From Amborella trichopoda (Eukaryota; Streptophyta; Magnoliopsida; Amborellales; Amborellaceae): a stretch of 64,000 nucleotides of DNA. Position numbers and translations under genes: made by a program. The stretch lies in the NCBI RefSeq assembly GCF_000471905.2, contig NW_006500337.1, positions 549,066 to 613,065 of the forward strand. The letters run 5' to 3'. The notes below the pieces were generated by a model that had not been told where the DNA came from, searched no databases, and was given only the letters and a program-made list of their open reading frames with translations. This document shows positions 62,501 through 64,000 of this stretch, in pieces (within the stretch, counting starts at the first letter, position 1; every line of letters begins with the position of its first letter).

Positions 62501-63566
62501 AACATGCATTTTCGGAATTAAAATGTCAATAGAAGGTAGGTGTGACATTGTGACTGAAGCTATCTCAACCGGCCAATGAATCCTTAGCACCTACTTTTGG
62601 AGGCTTAGTCATGCTTTTGAGGTGCTATATTCTTCTTCTAGAAGTGGATTGTCATGTTATTGAACAGATAAAATGGCAACATATAAAGCTGGAGTGATCA
62701 ATCATGCAGTAACAAGCATGCTCTATTAGCCATCATAAGACAAAAGAACACACTCCTTGAGTCCTTAAATACAATAAACTGCTTCTTCCAAGAAATATAG
62801 CATCTAATAAGAATCATACTGCATTTACATCACAAACCCAACGTTTACTCGTAACGAATGTTTTAAAAATTGGCCAGTCGACTTGGACTAGGACTTGGCC
62901 GAGTAACTCCGCCTCGGCACCTTGCCAAGGCAAGTTTCGTATACAGAGCTTTCATTAAATCACTAAAAACTTATGGATAAATACGTTTGTTAAACTTTCT
63001 TATTACATACTCTATTTTTTATTTTTCCTTTTTTTTGGATCTTTTTGTATTGTTTCAATCCGTATATCAATTTCTCCCACATTCCATTTCCTATACACTT
63101 TTTTCCATCATACATGCAATAAATAATGCACACATACAATCAATTTTTACGGATATTTACGCTCTTTTTTGTGTGTGTGGGGGGGAGGGGGGGGGGCGCG
63201 GGGATTTTTTAGCCCTTTATAGGTTCATGCAGGAAGGCAATGAGTTCAGCCAAGTTGCTTGTCTCAGGCAGGGGCTGAGTCCCAAGCCCAAGCCGAGTCT
63301 TTTGCACACTGCTCATAACAATACTATGCCTTATCAGTTCAAAGAAAAGCGAAACTACGCTTATTCTAAAAACAGATGCAAGATTCCATATATTACAACT
63401 ATTTCATTGCATTAATGCCTCTAAACTGGAACAAAGGAATTTGGATTAGGTAATGAGGCAAAATAATAAATACCTGAGATACAAAAGAACCTGAGGACCC
63501 AATCAAAAGGTTTACCTTGGCTTGAAGGAACTGGAGCTGTAACAAGTTTGGTACCAGACCTTCCAT
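59543..63566 (-). CDS. Unrecognised gene with Ser/Asp-rich tail and basic C-terminus, at least 4 exons
   Basis: Three 3' exons are clear: 60201-60086 (or from 60156), 59999-59937 and 59815-59543, with good splice sites and continuous phase. They encode LGKVKDFLGVMAEANKKLEL, ETRADPDIEVLTGKEQQYIE and DLVLGVADLYTPEAVAAAES, followed by a Ser/Asp tract (SSSSDGDDSDSDESSGS) and KRQDKRKKRPKITELQ-stop. A likely first exon starts at 63566 (MEGLVPNLLQLQFLQAK) with possible donors at 63516, 63491 or 63474. Only the 63491 donor fits the phase of the next exon directly; otherwise a small exon is missing in the 3.3-kb intron. With that junction the protein would be about 160-175 aa. The basic KRKKRPK suggests nuclear entry and the acidic tract resembles nuclear cofactors, but I cannot name the family. 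Whether the first exon belongs here is inference. Confidence 0.6.
61167..61640. repeat. Dispersed repeat with perfect 10-bp-arm hairpin
   Basis: AGTATGCTCC and GGAGCATACT flank an AACA loop at 61167-61190. This is followed by an AGTCCCCTGAGTGAAAG block parallel to the one at 22.2 kb, and later by TTACAACTCCAAAATTAGAG, parallel to 43.5 kb. Lies in the long intron of the unrecognised gene. Confidence 0.55.
63178..63203. repeat. G-run low-complexity tract
   Basis: GTGTGTG leads into a G run interrupted by single A and C bases. Non-coding; a possible G-quadruplex on the plus strand. Confidence 0.7.
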
Positions 63567-64000
63567 TGTTGGGTTGTTTCTTATTTATGGGCAAAGTAGT
63601 TTCATTGGAGCAAAATGATAACTTTGACTCTGCAATCCATTAAGGACGTGCAACAATCTATTACACACTATAAATTCAAAGATTACAAAATTAGAACAAA
63701 AAAAACAAAAAGGAGCAAACAAATATGCTCACTTCTAGCCAAAAAAGAGAGAGATACATATGAAGAAATTTGCTCGATTCTGAAAAAACATTACCACTAG
63801 GGAAATATATAAAAGAAGACAATAGTTTTTAAATACAAGAAGCTCCAACCTGCTTGATTTCACACTTCATATTGACATATGGGTTTCTTCTCCCTCTAAA
63901 CAAAATTTTGAATAGTGCAGAGCTTCTACATGCTTGGTTTTCACATATATCTAAAAGAAAAAAATAGTTGATCAAGGAAAGGAATGAGAAAGTTAAGGTG
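63567..64000. other. Window end, upstream of the unrecognised minus-strand gene
   Basis: AT-rich; no further exon, promoter motif or RNA gene could be supported. Confidence 0.4.

Overview
This is a flowering-plant nuclear genome window. The evidence is GT-AG introns of up to about 10.7 kb, 'AAACCCTA' leader motifs, plant-type genes (a two-MYB CDC5, a SYNTAXIN OF PLANTS 81 homologue and a plant-type L-threonine aldolase) and introns and spacers packed with plant transposable elements. Base composition is AT-rich. I cannot name the species. One 261-base N gap (10958-11218) lies beside a microsatellite.

Layout. (1) 1720-6987, plus strand: L-threonine aldolase, 9 exons, 358 aa, with a GC-AG intron before exon 8. 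(2) 8367-21826, minus strand, convergent with the aldolase: CDC5, the MYB-type spliceosome/NineTeen-complex protein, 4 exons, 1085 aa, with a C-terminal tail of about 234 aa made of six acidic repeats. Its 7.3-kb second intron holds a decayed LINE and a GA-rich tandem repeat; its third intron holds the N gap and a G-rich (sense strand) run. (3) 22.1-30.4 kb: gene-free spacer with a MULE-type foldback element (9-bp target duplication), a second foldback, a 1.9-kb LTR element with a nested MITE, a LINE fragment and a multi-hairpin element. (4) 33260-54515, plus strand: SYP81-like ER Qa-SNARE, 7 coding exons, 310 aa, spread over 21 kb. Its 10.7-kb first intron is mostly a macrosatellite of about five units of 1.3-1.6 kb; other introns hold RTE-type LINE scraps and a MITE. 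(5) 54.7-57.4 kb: LINE RNase H remnant and nested MITEs. (6) 57475-57867, minus: unrecognised 130-aa membrane protein. (7) 59543-63566, minus: unrecognised gene with a Ser/Asp-rich tail and a basic C-terminus; its first intron junction is not resolved.

The genes are housekeeping and unrelated in pathway (amino-acid metabolism, splicing, ER membrane fusion); nothing suggests a cluster. The unusual material is structural: the CDC5 repeat tail, the SYP81 intron macrosatellite, a MULE-MITE family whose two subfamilies share ends and core but have different subterminal modules, and a probable assembly artefact at the gap. All exon models were read by eye from splice signals, phase and remembered homologues; no search was run.
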